DNA of 64,000 nucleotides from RZZS01 sp964498755 (GCA_964498755.1 CAZCIB010000009.1:1-64000); one strand, 5' to 3'. Counted from the first letter of the stretch, positions 26,082 through 34,054 are shown. The notes: generated by a model not told the origin, from the sequence alone. Translations and numbers: made by a program.

Positions 26082-26360
26082 CTATTTCAACCGCTCAACG
26101 TTCTCCCGGATATGGAGAATGTCGACGATCAAAATCCCTTAATCCGTGACCTGGTAAAAAACAACATGACTGCCGTGCTCATGGCGGCGGTATTCATGAA
26201 ACAATCTGCCAAGATTTGGCTGATCCACAAGCATTTCAAATGTTTCATGCATGGAAACATAATAACTGTCCGCTCGCGCTTCACCAAAATTCACGAGCGA
26301 GTATTCATAAATTTTGGCCAGAGACATCTCGGCATCAAACGAGAGTTCATAAACGGCCAT
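26082..26360 (-). pseudogene. ParE/RelE-type toxin interrupted by an in-frame stop
   Basis: The first 73 codons encode a ParE-like toxin (VYELSFDAEMSLAKIYEYSL, then PNLGRLFHEYRRHEHGSHVVF). After YQVTD comes TAA (26139-26141), and the same frame continues with 18 more codons (GILIVDILHIRENVERLK) to TAG at 26082. These are exactly the conserved last strand and helix of ParE. So a single codon, probably CAA or CAG, has become a stop. The truncated product lacks the last beta strand, part of the gyrase-directed surface, and is probably inactive. The start overlaps the antitoxin gene by 14 nt, the normal arrangement. Confidence 0.82.
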
Positions 26361-26598
26361 CTTTACGCAGCCTGTCTTTTACGTCTTTCATAACGTCCAA
26401 TACATTTTTTCCGCTTACCCCGCTCGCCTCAGCCGCGCGAAGTCGCGCAAGCAAAGCCATTTCCTCCTCGTGCCGCTCGCGGTCCCGGCGTACGAGATCG
26501 CGGATATATTCGCTTTCGTTATGATAGTCGCCCGTTTCAACGCGGCTTTTAATGTAGCCGCGCATCTGCTCGGACATGGAAACGCTCATGGACGTCAT
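26347..26598 (-). CDS. ParD-type antitoxin (ribbon-helix-helix)
   Basis: 83 aa. SVSMSEQMRGYIKSRVETGD with NESEYIRDLVRRD is the N-terminal ribbon-helix-helix DNA-binding and dimerisation part of ParD; the C-terminal helical tail (about 45-83) would bind the toxin. AGGAGG lies upstream of the ATG at 26598; a second start at 26589 is possible. In such modules the antitoxin represses its own operon. It remains intact while the partner toxin has a premature stop, so it may persist as a free repressor or anti-addiction gene. Confidence 0.85.
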   Translation of the reverse strand: MTSMSVSMSEQMRGYIKSRVETGDYHNESEYIRDLVRRDRERHEEEMALLARLRAAEASGVSGKNVLDVMKDVKDRLRKDGRL

Positions 26599-26656
26599 GG
26601 GCTAAAACCTCCTCCTGAAACTTTTATCGATTAATTATAAAAGAGACGCGGCAGCT

Positions 26657-26683
26657 TTGCTATCTAATATGATTAGATAGCAA
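26657..26683. other. Perfect 12-bp hairpin overlapping the rapZ stop codon
   Basis: TTGCTATCTAAT, 3-base loop, ATTAGATAGCAA. It covers the last eight codons and stop of rapZ (LLSNHIR-stop). No T-run follows on either strand, so it is not a standard intrinsic terminator. It may stabilise the 3' end of the chvI-chvG-rapZ message or limit read-through into parD. Confidence 0.6.
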
Positions 26684-27535
26684 CAAATAATAAGCCTGCC
26701 CCGCATCCCGGTGGCTCACATGCGCCTGATAGCTTTTACCCGACAGCCACGCGCCGAGCAATTCCGCGATATAGACGGAGCGATGCCGCCCGCCGGTGCA
26801 GCCAATGGCAATGGTGAGATAATTCTTCCCTTCATGCGCGTAGCGCGGCAAAGCGATGAACAGCGTCTTTTTAAAACTCTCCAGAAACGGCGCGAAATTT
26901 TCATCTTCCTCGATATACGCGCCAACCTTTTTATGCTTCCCGGTCAGGGGTTTCAGCTTCTCATCCCAGTGCGGATTGCGCAAAAACCGCACGTCCATGA
27001 CGATATCGGCCTCGCGCGGCAAACCGTTTTTATAGCCGAAGGACATCACGGTAATCGTGATTTGCGAATCGCCCGGCGCGTAAGTCCCCCCGATCATGCG
27101 CCTCAGGTCATGAATGGACAGGCCGCTCGTATCGATCACCAGATGCGCGCGCTGCTGCAAGGGTTCCAGCAAAGCGTGCTCGAGCCGGATTCCATCGCGC
27201 ACGGGCTTGTCTTTGGCGAGCGGGTGACGGCGGCGGGTTTCGGTGAAACGGCGTTGCAATTCGTCATCCTCGCAGGTCAGGAACAAGAGCTCCGCCCCGC
27301 TCTCATCGACGAAAGAGACAAGCGCGCCTGGATCAAAGCCGCGCGTGCGGCTGTCAATCCCGATCGCGACGCGCCGCCCTTCCGATTCTTTCTGCTCCAA
27401 AAGAGGATTCACAAGCGAAAGCGGGAAATTATCGAGAACCTCAAAGCCCACGTCTTCCAGCGCCTTCAACGCCGAAGACATCCCCGCGCCGGAAAGGCCG
27501 GTTACGATAAGGAGTTTTGTATTGCTGTCATTCAT
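26660..27535 (-). CDS. rapZ: RapZ-family nucleotide-binding protein (RNase adapter)
   Basis: 291 aa. N-terminal P-loop domain and C-terminal RapZ domain (about 160-285) with FLRNPHWDEKLKPLTGKHKK, AIGCTGGRHRSVYIAELLGA and SHRD near the end, all family signatures. In E. coli, RapZ guides RNase E to a small RNA controlling glucosamine-6-phosphate synthase; the alphaproteobacterial role is less clear. The Walker A motif reads GLSGAGMSS with Met19 where Lys is normal, so ATP/GTP binding may be altered. It lies 7 nt after the histidine kinase gene. In many alphaproteobacteria hprK stands in between; it is absent here. Confidence 0.92.
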   Translation of the reverse strand: MNDSNTKLLIVTGLSGAGMSSALKALEDVGFEVLDNFPLSLVNPLLEQKESEGRRVAIGIDSRTRGFDPGALVSFVDESGAELLFLTCEDDELQRRFTETRRRHPLAKDKPVRDGIRLEHALLEPLQQRAHLVIDTSGLSIHDLRRMIGGTYAPGDSQITITVMSFGYKNGLPREADIVMDVRFLRNPHWDEKLKPLTGKHKKVGAYIEEDENFAPFLESFKKTLFIALPRYAHEGKNYLTIAIGCTGGRHRSVYIAELLGAWLSGKSYQAHVSHRDAGQAYYLLLSNHIR

Positions 27536-27542
27536 GTCCGCC

Positions 27543-29288
27543 TCACGCCCCGTTCAGTATCACCGTAAACCGGGCGCCCAGAACGGATCCGTCATCGCCC
27601 ATAATATTGGTGGCAAAAATCTCGCCGCCGTGGTTTTCGACGATCTGCCTGGCGATGGACAAACCTAATCCTGAGTGTCCGCCATAGGCTTCATGCTCGG
27701 GCCGCTCGGTATAAAAACGGTCGAAAATGGAATCCAGCTTGTTTTCCGGGATTCCCGGCCCTTCGTCCTTGATGTGCACGGCGACGGTTTTCTTGTTTTG
27801 CTCGACGACGACGCTTACGACGCCGTCTTTGGGCGAGAAGGACAGCGCGTTGTTGATCAGGTTGCGGAACACCTGCGCAAGGCGGGTCTGGTTGCCGCGC
27901 ACGAAAACCGGGTCGTCGCCGGGCATCTCCAGCCGGATGTTATGTTCCCGGTAATCCACATGCTCTGGCGTTTTGCCTTCATTGGCGCGCTCCAGCGGCT
28001 CGCGGAACGCGTCCAGAAGCTGGTGCAGAATCGCCCGCAAATCCAGTATTTTCAGTTCTTCGCGCGACAATTCCGCATCCAGCCGCGAGGCGTTGGAGAT
28101 GTCGCTGATCAATCGGTCGAGCCGCTGAACGTCGTGCAAAACGATGCCCATCAGCTTGTCCCGCTTTTCGGGCTCCTTTACGATCGCCGCCGTTTCCACG
28201 GCGCTGCGCAGACTCGTTAGCGGGTTTTTAATCTCGTGAGAGACGTCGGCTGCAAAACGCTCAATCGTATCCATGCGTTTCCAGAGCTCGTTCGTCATTT
28301 CTCTTAAAGCCAGGGACAGCTCCCCGATTTCATCGCGGCGGTCGCTCAAATCCGGTATCTGCACGTCCTTGCGGGTTTTGCTCAGGCGAACGCTTTCCGC
28401 CGCCACGGCCAGTTTTTTTAGCGGCCGGCCGATGACGCTGGAAAGATAAAGGGACAACAGCACGGTAATGCTGAGCGTGCCAAAGAAAATGCGCAGGATA
28501 TCTACGCGCACGCTGGCGATTGCGGCCTCGATTTTCGCGCCGTCGCGCGTCAGAAGCACAACGCCCTGAACCTGTTTTATTTTCTGGATTGGAGCCGCTG
28601 CCGAAAGAACAATCGCGCCGTCCGTACTACGCCATGCCGACGCCGCAATATTGCCTTCCATTGCGGCGCGGGCGTCGGGAAAAGACTGCGCGCGGGGATT
28701 TTCGCCTTGCGGATAGGCGGGCAAATTAATGTTCTGGGGAAGCAATGCCGTAAATACCCGCATAATGCTTTTGGCCAGTTTTTCCGTCGAGAAGCCTGTA
28801 TCCGGGGCCTCCAGAGGTACAATTTCCACCACGCCGCCGGGCCCTGTCAGTTGATGCGAATCGGCGACAAGATTGCCCTCGTCATCGAACAGGCGGGTTC
28901 TGGCCTGCGTCGTCTCGGATAAACGCCGCACCATCCGGCGGGACAGCTCGGGCATAAGCGTTTCCGTTTCCATCGGGTCCTGAAAAATACTGGCTTCCGC
29001 CGACACGTTCGGTCGCACGGCGCCTTCGGCGATCGCGCCGGCGAAAAGCTGCACCTGCGCCTTTAAAATCTCGAGCTCGGCCTGAACAAGGCTTTCCTTG
29101 TACTGCCCGAGATAAAGAATGCTGAAGCCCAGAATCAAAATCGGAACAATATTGACGCCCAGAATACGCGGCGCAAGACCGACGGGACTGCGTCCGGCCC
29201 GGCTCCAGCGCTCCTGCAGAGCCGCCGGCAATTCTTCTTTGTTCCGGCGGAATTTCCTAAATATCTTTATACCGGTACCCGACGCCAT
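27543..29288 (-). CDS. chvG: ChvG-like sensor histidine kinase
   Basis: 581 aa from the ATG at 29288 (MASGTGIKIFRKFRRNKEEL); the frame extends further only inside the regulator gene. Two membrane helices (about 46-66 and about 270-292) enclose a periplasmic sensor domain, followed by HAMP (about 293-350). The dimerisation box FAADVSHEIKNPLTSLRSAV (His near 350) and ATPase motifs NLINNALSF, DEGPGIPENKL and GHSGLGLSIARQIVENHGG are complete. ChvG/ExoS-type kinases sense acid or envelope stress and control exopolysaccharide and motility genes. It overlaps the regulator gene by 32 nt and precedes rapZ by 7 nt, so all three are co-transcribed. Confidence 0.9.
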   Translation of the reverse strand: MASGTGIKIFRKFRRNKEELPAALQERWSRAGRSPVGLAPRILGVNIVPILILGFSILYLGQYKESLVQAELEILKAQVQLFAGAIAEGAVRPNVSAEASIFQDPMETETLMPELSRRMVRRLSETTQARTRLFDDEGNLVADSHQLTGPGGVVEIVPLEAPDTGFSTEKLAKSIMRVFTALLPQNINLPAYPQGENPRAQSFPDARAAMEGNIAASAWRSTDGAIVLSAAAPIQKIKQVQGVVLLTRDGAKIEAAIASVRVDILRIFFGTLSITVLLSLYLSSVIGRPLKKLAVAAESVRLSKTRKDVQIPDLSDRRDEIGELSLALREMTNELWKRMDTIERFAADVSHEIKNPLTSLRSAVETAAIVKEPEKRDKLMGIVLHDVQRLDRLISDISNASRLDAELSREELKILDLRAILHQLLDAFREPLERANEGKTPEHVDYREHNIRLEMPGDDPVFVRGNQTRLAQVFRNLINNALSFSPKDGVVSVVVEQNKKTVAVHIKDEGPGIPENKLDSIFDRFYTERPEHEAYGGHSGLGLSIARQIVENHGGEIFATNIMGDDGSVLGARFTVILNGA

Positions 29289-29961
29289 AGAGAGTTTCGA
29301 TGTGATTGAATTCGGAATCGACCACTTTGAATTTTTTGCGGAGCCGCTTGATATGAGAGTCGATTGTTCGGTCATCTACATAGATATTCTCACCATACGC
29401 CATATCGATCAACTGATCCCTGTTTTTAACGTGTCCGGGGCGCTGCGCAAGCGATTTCACCAGCAGATATTCGGTCACGGTCAAATTCACCGGCTTGCCC
29501 TTCCACGTGCACAGATGCCGGGCGTCGTCCAGTTCCAGAGGGCCGCGCACGATTTTCTCGGTTGTGACCTCCTCTTCCTTTTCCGGCTGATTACGGAGCG
29601 ACTCGCGGCGCAGCAGCGCGCGAATCCGCTCAATCAGCAGCCGCTGGGAGAAAGGCTTGGTGATGTAATCGTCCGCGCCCATGCGCAGGCCCAGAACCTC
29701 GTCGATCTCGTCGTCCTTTGAAGTCAGGAAAATCACCGGTACGGCGGATTTTTCGCGCAGCTTCGAAAGCACTTCCATCCCGTCCATGCGCGGCATTTTA
29801 ATATCCAGCACGACAAGATCGGGCTCATTCCCGTTAATCGCGTTATAGCCCTCCTCGCCGTCATGATAGGTCTGAACGTTGTAACCCTCGGCCTCCAGCG
29901 CCATGGAAATGGACGTCGTGATGTTGCGGTCGTCATCGACGAGAATGATTTTGTGGGACAT
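29257..29961 (-). CDS. chvI: ChvI-like OmpR-family response regulator
   Basis: 234 aa. Receiver domain at about 1-120 with acidic pocket VDDD (8-11), phospho-acceptor D53 (VVLDIKMPRMDG), T81-like FLTSKDDEID and K103-like YITKPFSQRLL. A winged-helix domain follows (about 140-234): VNLTVTEYLLVKSLAQRPGH, DDRTIDSHIKRLRKKF and the end GVGYRYKDI. It would be phosphorylated by the adjacent kinase and bind promoters of envelope and polysaccharide genes, possibly including the locus at 2-11 kb. First gene of chvI-chvG-rapZ. Confidence 0.95.
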   Translation of the reverse strand: MSHKIILVDDDRNITTSISMALEAEGYNVQTYHDGEEGYNAINGNEPDLVVLDIKMPRMDGMEVLSKLREKSAVPVIFLTSKDDEIDEVLGLRMGADDYITKPFSQRLLIERIRALLRRESLRNQPEKEEEVTTEKIVRGPLELDDARHLCTWKGKPVNLTVTEYLLVKSLAQRPGHVKNRDQLIDMAYGENIYVDDRTIDSHIKRLRKKFKVVDSEFNHIETLYGVGYRYKDI

Positions 29962-29989
29962 GGTTTTCCTGCTCTCTGCGTTTCTCTCC

Positions 29990-30095
29990 TGAAAGCGCTT
30001 CCCGGACTTGATCCGGGACCCAGCGCATCTTTAAATGCCTCCTCTGGGTCCCGGCTGTAGTTTATCCTCGTGAAGACGGGGACCGGGATGCTTCC
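29990..30095. repeat. TCCCGGACTTGATCCGGGAC-type palindromes
   Basis: CTTCCCGGACTTGATCCGGG hairpin, then ACCCAGCGC...CTCTGGGTCCCGG and the closing CGTGAAGACGGGGACCGGGATGC. It belongs with the units at 25930 and 37330. Upstream of chvI, it would lie in or next to its promoter region. The rest of 29962-30190 holds no gene. Confidence 0.6.
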
Positions 30096-30190
30096 CAAGC
30101 ATTTATCCTGCTCTTTTTGGGCGGGAATATGAAGAACTTATTGCAAAATAGGGATTTTTTACGGCTTTTTCAATGCAGGTTATCAAAGAA

Positions 30191-30219
30191 TATAAAAACG
30201 GCCCCGCGATGGGGGCCGT
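30191..30219 (-). terminator. Rho-independent terminator (minus strand)
   Basis: On the reverse strand ACGGCCCC, 6-base loop, GGGGCCGT, then TTTTTATA. It lies 34 nt after the stop of the 76-aa gene at 30253-30483. Confidence 0.88.
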
Positions 30220-30252
30220 CTATCCTGATGACTACATGCCTGATCAGGCAGG

Positions 30253-30483
30253 TCACTGAGCAATAGGGCCGCGAGCGATATCTGCAAGCGCGCGCCTTGC
30301 GTCGGCGGGCGAGAGCGGCCCGTAACCTTCACCCTGCGTTGACATTCTGCATGTTCCTTCATCAATGGGAACGATAACTTTCCTACCCTTGACATCAATC
30401 TCTCCCAAAGCGCCCGCTTTACCGTGAACGCCTTTAACCTTGGCCTCTTTGCCAAAAACCGGCCCTATGTATCTCACAGACAT
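30253..30483 (-). CDS. Small hypothetical protein (76 aa)
   Basis: GGGAGG lies 5 nt before the ATG, a promoter with 17-base spacing is upstream and a terminator follows, so this is a well-formed single-gene unit. The sequence begins MSVRYIGPVFGKEAKVKGVH and is basic and glycine-rich, with GALGEIDVKGRKVIVPIDEG suggesting a small beta-barrel; the end is helical (LSPADARRALADIARG). One cysteine. Family not recognised. A longer overlapping frame on the same strand lacks a ribosome binding site and is rejected. Confidence 0.72.
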   Translation of the reverse strand: MSVRYIGPVFGKEAKVKGVHGKAGALGEIDVKGRKVIVPIDEGTCRMSTQGEGYGPLSPADARRALADIARGPIAQ

Positions 30484-30520
30484 GTGTTCCTCCCACTGTC
30501 ATAATTGATTATGAAAATGA

Positions 30521-30549
30521 ATACTAGCGCGGCACAATCTTAAAAGCAA
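30521..30549 (-). promoter_or_regulatory. Candidate promoter of the 76-aa gene
   Basis: Reverse strand TTGCTT (30544-30549), 17 bases, TAGTAT (30521-30526), in an AT-rich gap after folC. Start point near 30513, leader about 30 nt. Confidence 0.5.
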
Positions 30550-30597
30550 GAAAAAAAATAATTTACGCTTAATTTTTTGTAAACTTGCATGAAAATT

Positions 30598-31995
30598 TCA
30601 AGTTTTTGAAAGAATATTTCCCACAAGATAAATCGACCCGCAAATCAGTATTCGCCCGGGCTTGGGATGAGCCGCAAAAAAATCTGCCAGGTTTTCCTCT
30701 ATCCCCGCGCCGTCAAGGGCGTTTATATGCAGGCCCGTCCGCGCGCTTAGCTCTTCTGCCGTAAACGATTCTTCAAACGAGTCCGGAATTCTGACCGCGC
30801 TGATAGACTGCGCGTATTCGGCCAGCGGCGCTAAAAACGGCGCGGGGTCTTTTTTCGCCAGCATGCCGACGATAAGATAGAGCGGCTTGCCGTCCTGTTC
30901 CCGCCACTGTTTCGCCTGATCCGCCAAAGCCTGCCCGGCCGAATCGTTATGCCCGCCGTCCAGCCAGAGTTCCCAACCTTCGGGAATAATTCGCGCGAGC
31001 CTGCCGCTGTCGATTTTCTGCAGGCGTCCTGGCCATTTGACGCAGCGAAGGGCTTCACCGATTCCCTCCCCCTTACCAAGGGGGAGGGTCAGGGGGGAGG
31101 TTAAAACACCCCCCCCTTGATCTCCCCACTCAAAGAGGGGGGAGAAATATATTGAATAAGCCGCCAGCGCCGCCCCGGCGTTTTTGATCTGGTGATTGCC
31201 GGGCAGGTTCGGGCGCGGCAGAACCATATCAATATCGCCGCAACGGAACCGCATTCCATCCTTATTATGCGCCTCGCAGATCCAGTCTTTACCGGCCTCA
31301 AAGAGGGGAATATCCAGCTCTTGCGCTTTTTTCCGGAAAACTTCGGGAACGCCAGCATCCATGCCCTCCTGCGTCTGATAGCCGAGAACCGCCGGACGTC
31401 CGGGCTTGAATATCCCGGCCTTTTCAAAGGCGATCTTATCCAGCGTGTCGCCAAGAAATTCCTTATGATCCCCGGAAATCGTCGTGGCGATCGTAAGAGC
31501 GGGATTTTCTATGACGTTGGTGCAATCGAGCCGCCCGCCCATGCCAACCTCTAAAAGGCAGATATCCGCCGGAACTCGGCTAAAAGCCGCGAACGCCATC
31601 GCCGTCGTGATTTCAAAAAAGGTTACGGCGGCCCCGGCGTTCAGCTCAAGCGCCTCGTCGATCAGGTTTTCCAAAGCGACGTCGTCGATTTCCTTCCCGG
31701 CCAGCACGATGCGCTCGTTGAATTTGATAAGATGCGGCGAGGTATAGACATGGACGGCTTTGCCATCGGCCTCAAAAAACGAGCGCAGCATAGCGACGAC
31801 CGAGCCTTTGCCGTTGGTTCCGGCGACGTGAATCACGGGAGGCAGCTTCAGGTGCGGGTTGCCGAATTTTTCAAGCAATTCGAGAAAAGGCGCTCGAAAC
31901 CCGAGATCGACGGCTTTGTAGCGGTTCAGGACAAACAGCGCCTTGAGTTTTTCCTCAAGCCTCAGGTTGTCATGAAAGAGATCGGCGCGGCGCAT
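30598..31995 (-). CDS. folC: Folylpolyglutamate/dihydrofolate synthase with an in-frame repeat insertion
   Basis: 465 aa. Mur-ligase fold: HVAGTNGKGSVVAML (about 56-70, P-loop), TSPHLIKFNERI (about 85-96), LLEVGMGGRLDCTNVI (about 147-162), LPGNHQIKNAGAALAAYSIY (about 262-281) and the C-terminal WLDGGHNDSAG and ICGSIYLVG. It adds glutamate to folates and forms dihydrofolate. Between AAYSIYF and EALRCVKWPGRLQ there is an unusual Pro/Gly-rich stretch of about 30 residues (EWGDQGGGVLTSPL, LPLGKGEGIG) encoded by a palindromic repeat (31061-31146). It falls at the junction of the two domains, where relatives have a short linker. It follows accD by 18 nt, the common alphaproteobacterial order. Confidence 0.93.
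   Translation of the reverse strand: MRRADLFHDNLRLEEKLKALFVLNRYKAVDLGFRAPFLELLEKFGNPHLKLPPVIHVAGTNGKGSVVAMLRSFFEADGKAVHVYTSPHLIKFNERIVLAGKEIDDVALENLIDEALELNAGAAVTFFEITTAMAFAAFSRVPADICLLEVGMGGRLDCTNVIENPALTIATTISGDHKEFLGDTLDKIAFEKAGIFKPGRPAVLGYQTQEGMDAGVPEVFRKKAQELDIPLFEAGKDWICEAHNKDGMRFRCGDIDMVLPRPNLPGNHQIKNAGAALAAYSIYFSPLFEWGDQGGGVLTSPLTLPLGKGEGIGEALRCVKWPGRLQKIDSGRLARIIPEGWELWLDGGHNDSAGQALADQAKQWREQDGKPLYLIVGMLAKKDPAPFLAPLAEYAQSISAVRIPDSFEESFTAEELSARTGLHINALDGAGIEENLADFFAAHPKPGRILICGSIYLVGNILSKT
31061..31146. repeat. C-rich/G-rich palindromic repeat inside folC
   Basis: CCCTCCCCCTTACCAAGGGG-GAGGG, then GGGGGGAGG-TTAAAACACC-CCCCCC and CTCCCC...GGGGGGAG: nested hairpins. Read in frame within folC. 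Same family as 5501-5575 and 33151-33242. Confidence 0.75.
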
Positions 31996-32013
31996 GTTGG
32001 TACCTTGCGCCGC

Positions 32014-33129
32014 CTACCGGCCCCCACCCGCTTTGCTAACGCTTCTTTCGGAAGCGTAGCGGCGCTGCCCGCCCCCGCTTGCGGGGGAGGGTTGGGTGGG
32101 GGGCGCCGCACTTACATCACGCGCACGCTTTTTCTCTTCAAACGAAGCAACCGTCCCGGCGCCCTGAACAGCGGACGTATAATCCTTCGGGCTGTTTTTA
32201 TAAGGCTGGCGTTTGTGCCTGCCGTTGCCGTTTTTCTTCCTGTTCGGCCCGCCGCCGCCTTTATGGCCGTTTTCCTTGACCGGATTCATCAACAAATCAA
32301 GAATACGCCCGATCATCGCTTTTTGCTCGGCGCGCGGCACGACCATATCGACCATGCCGTGATCGAGCAGATATTCCGCCGTCTGAAACCCTTCAGGCAG
32401 TTTTTCGCGGATAGTTTCCTCGATCACACGCTTGCCCGCAAAGCCGATCATCGCGCCGGGTTCTGCGATATGAACGTCGCCCACCATGGCGAAAGACGCG
32501 CTTACGCCGCCCGTCGTCGGATCGGTGAGCAGAACGATATAGGGCAGGCCCGCCTCTTTCACCATTTCAACGGCGATTATCGAGCGCGGCATTTGTATAA
32601 GCGAAAGAATGCCCTCCTGCATGCGCGCGCCGCCGGACGCCGGAATAACGATCAGCGCGGCGTGTTCCTTCACGGCCTTTTCAGCGGCGGTAACAAGCCC
32701 CTCGCCCACGGCCGTGCCCATCGAGCCGCCCATAAAGGAAAAGTCGAAAGCGGCGATGACGGTATTCAATCCGTTCATCGTTCCGTTCGCGATAAAGATG
32801 GCTTCGTCACGGCCCGACTTGCTCTGCGCGTCTTTCAATCGGTCGGCGTATTTCTTGCGGTCCTTAAATTTGAGAGGATCATGAGGGACTGCGGGCAGTT
32901 TGATTTTTTCGTATTTTCCCTCGTCAAAGAGCAGTTCCAGCCGCTTCATCACGTCGATGCGCATGTGATGACCACAGTGATAGCAAACATTGAGGTTTTG
33001 CTGCAGATCGCGGTGAAACAGCATGCCCTCGCACGCCGGGCATTTCTGCCAGAGATTATCAGGCACTTCTTTTTGCTGATCGACGAGAGACCGTATTTTC
33101 GGCCTGATGATATTGCTGATCCAGTTCAT
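32014..33129 (-). CDS. accD: Acetyl-CoA carboxylase carboxyltransferase subunit beta
   Basis: 371 aa. Zinc ribbon C30-x2-C33 ... C49-x2-C52 at the N-terminus. The crotonase-like carboxyltransferase core follows: ASGGARMQEGILSLIQMP (about 183-200), LLTDPTTGGVSASFAM (about 217-232), AEPGAMIGFAGKRVIEET (about 240-257). With AccA it transfers the carboxyl group from biotin to acetyl-CoA, the first step of fatty-acid synthesis. AccD normally ends soon after a basic tail; here the last 30 or so residues (AAPPTQPSPASGGGQRRY...) come from a palindromic repeat at 32021-32103 that also supplies the stop codon region. Upstream is trpA, downstream folC. Confidence 0.95.
   Translation of the reverse strand: MNWISNIIRPKIRSLVDQQKEVPDNLWQKCPACEGMLFHRDLQQNLNVCYHCGHHMRIDVMKRLELLFDEGKYEKIKLPAVPHDPLKFKDRKKYADRLKDAQSKSGRDEAIFIANGTMNGLNTVIAAFDFSFMGGSMGTAVGEGLVTAAEKAVKEHAALIVIPASGGARMQEGILSLIQMPRSIIAVEMVKEAGLPYIVLLTDPTTGGVSASFAMVGDVHIAEPGAMIGFAGKRVIEETIREKLPEGFQTAEYLLDHGMVDMVVPRAEQKAMIGRILDLLMNPVKENGHKGGGGPNRKKNGNGRHKRQPYKNSPKDYTSAVQGAGTVASFEEKKRARDVSAAPPTQPSPASGGGQRRYASERSVSKAGGGR
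32021..32103. repeat. Palindromic repeat forming the 3' end of accD
   Basis: CCCCCACCCGCTTTGCTAAC ... GTTGGGTGGGGGG encloses the hairpins GCTTC-TTTC-GGAAGC and GCCCCCGC-TT-GCGGGGG. It lies at the end of the accD frame and is read as its last codons. Confidence 0.72.
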
Positions 33130-33150
33130 ATGTTTTCCTTCCCCATATTC

Positions 33151-33242
33151 CTCCCCCTTCCTTTAGGTGGGAGGTCAGGAGGGGGGTAAGGTTTTCTTTG
33201 CGGCTCAACCCCCCTCTTAATCTTCCCCCTTGAAGGAGGGAG
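33151..33242. repeat. C-rich/G-rich palindrome between trpA and accD
   Basis: CTCCCCCTTCCTTTAGGTGG-GAGG, then AGGAGGGGGG ... CCCCCCTCTTAATCTTCCCC-CTTGAAGGAGGGAG. It occupies nearly the whole gap before trpA's stop. Confidence 0.72.
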
Positions 33243-33248
33243 AGATTT

Positions 33249-34043
33249 TTATAGCGCTTCCCTTAACGCCCGCACCTTGTCCAGAACCCTGTCCGTCATG
33301 TCGGCGCTTTCCAGGCAATCGGCAACTGTCTGGACAATGGCCGAGCCGACAACGACGGCATCCACCACTTTTCCAAACGCGGCGGCGTCATCCGGCGTTT
33401 TTATACCAAACCCTGCGGCGACTGGCAAATCACTGATCGCCCTAACCCGGCTAATATCCCGGGCGGCGTCTTCAACATTGGCCGAAGCCGCGCCCGTCAC
33501 GCCCGTAATCAAGACATAATAAAGAAAGCCGCTGGCGTTGTCCGTAACGATTTTCAACCGTTCGTCATCGGTCACTGGCGTCGCCAGACGGATCAGGTCG
33601 ATATTTTTCTCTTTCGCCAACGGCCTGATATCGCCGTCCTCTTCCGGCGGCAGGTCAACGAGAATCATGCCGTCCACGCCCGCTTCCGCCGCGTCATTCA
33701 TAAAACGCTCCGGCCCGTAAGCGAGAACCGGGTTGAAATAGCCCATAAGCACGAGCGGCGTTTCCCGATCATCTTTTCTAAATTCACGAACGAGTTTGAG
33801 CGTTTGTTTCATATCCGCGCCCGCTTTTAACGCGCGCTGACCCGCCGCCTGAATCGCCGGGCCGTCGGCCATCGGATCGGTGAACGGCATGCCAAGCTCA
33901 ATGATATCCGCGCCCGCTTCCGGCAGGCCTTTTAAGATTTCGAGACTTCGGTCAAAATCCGGGTCGCCCGCCACAACGAATGTTACGAGCGCGGCGCGGT
34001 CTTCGTTCTTTAAGTCTCTGAATGTGGTTTCAATGCGGCTCAT
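33249..34043 (-). CDS. trpA: Tryptophan synthase alpha subunit
   Basis: 264 aa TIM barrel. E49 (IIELGMPFTDPMADGP) and D60 are the catalytic pair that splits indole-3-glycerol phosphate. Also YFNPVLAYGPERFMND (about 115-130), LVDLPPEED (about 145-153), LYYVLITGVTGA (about 186-197) and AAGFGIKTPDDAAAF (about 221-235, phosphate site). The usual alphaproteobacterial neighbour trpB is not upstream; repeats and an RND pump gene come first. TrpA works in a complex with TrpB, so trpB must be elsewhere in the genome if the pathway is intact. Confidence 0.95.
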   Translation of the reverse strand: MSRIETTFRDLKNEDRAALVTFVVAGDPDFDRSLEILKGLPEAGADIIELGMPFTDPMADGPAIQAAGQRALKAGADMKQTLKLVREFRKDDRETPLVLMGYFNPVLAYGPERFMNDAAEAGVDGMILVDLPPEEDGDIRPLAKEKNIDLIRLATPVTDDERLKIVTDNASGFLYYVLITGVTGAASANVEDAARDISRVRAISDLPVAAGFGIKTPDDAAAFGKVVDAVVVGSAIVQTVADCLESADMTDRVLDKVRALREAL

Positions 34044-34054
34044 TCAGTTTTTAT

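Noticed and set aside
30183..30455. 90-codon minus-strand frame overlapping the 76-aa gene
   Set aside because: It runs through the terminator and has no ribosome binding site.
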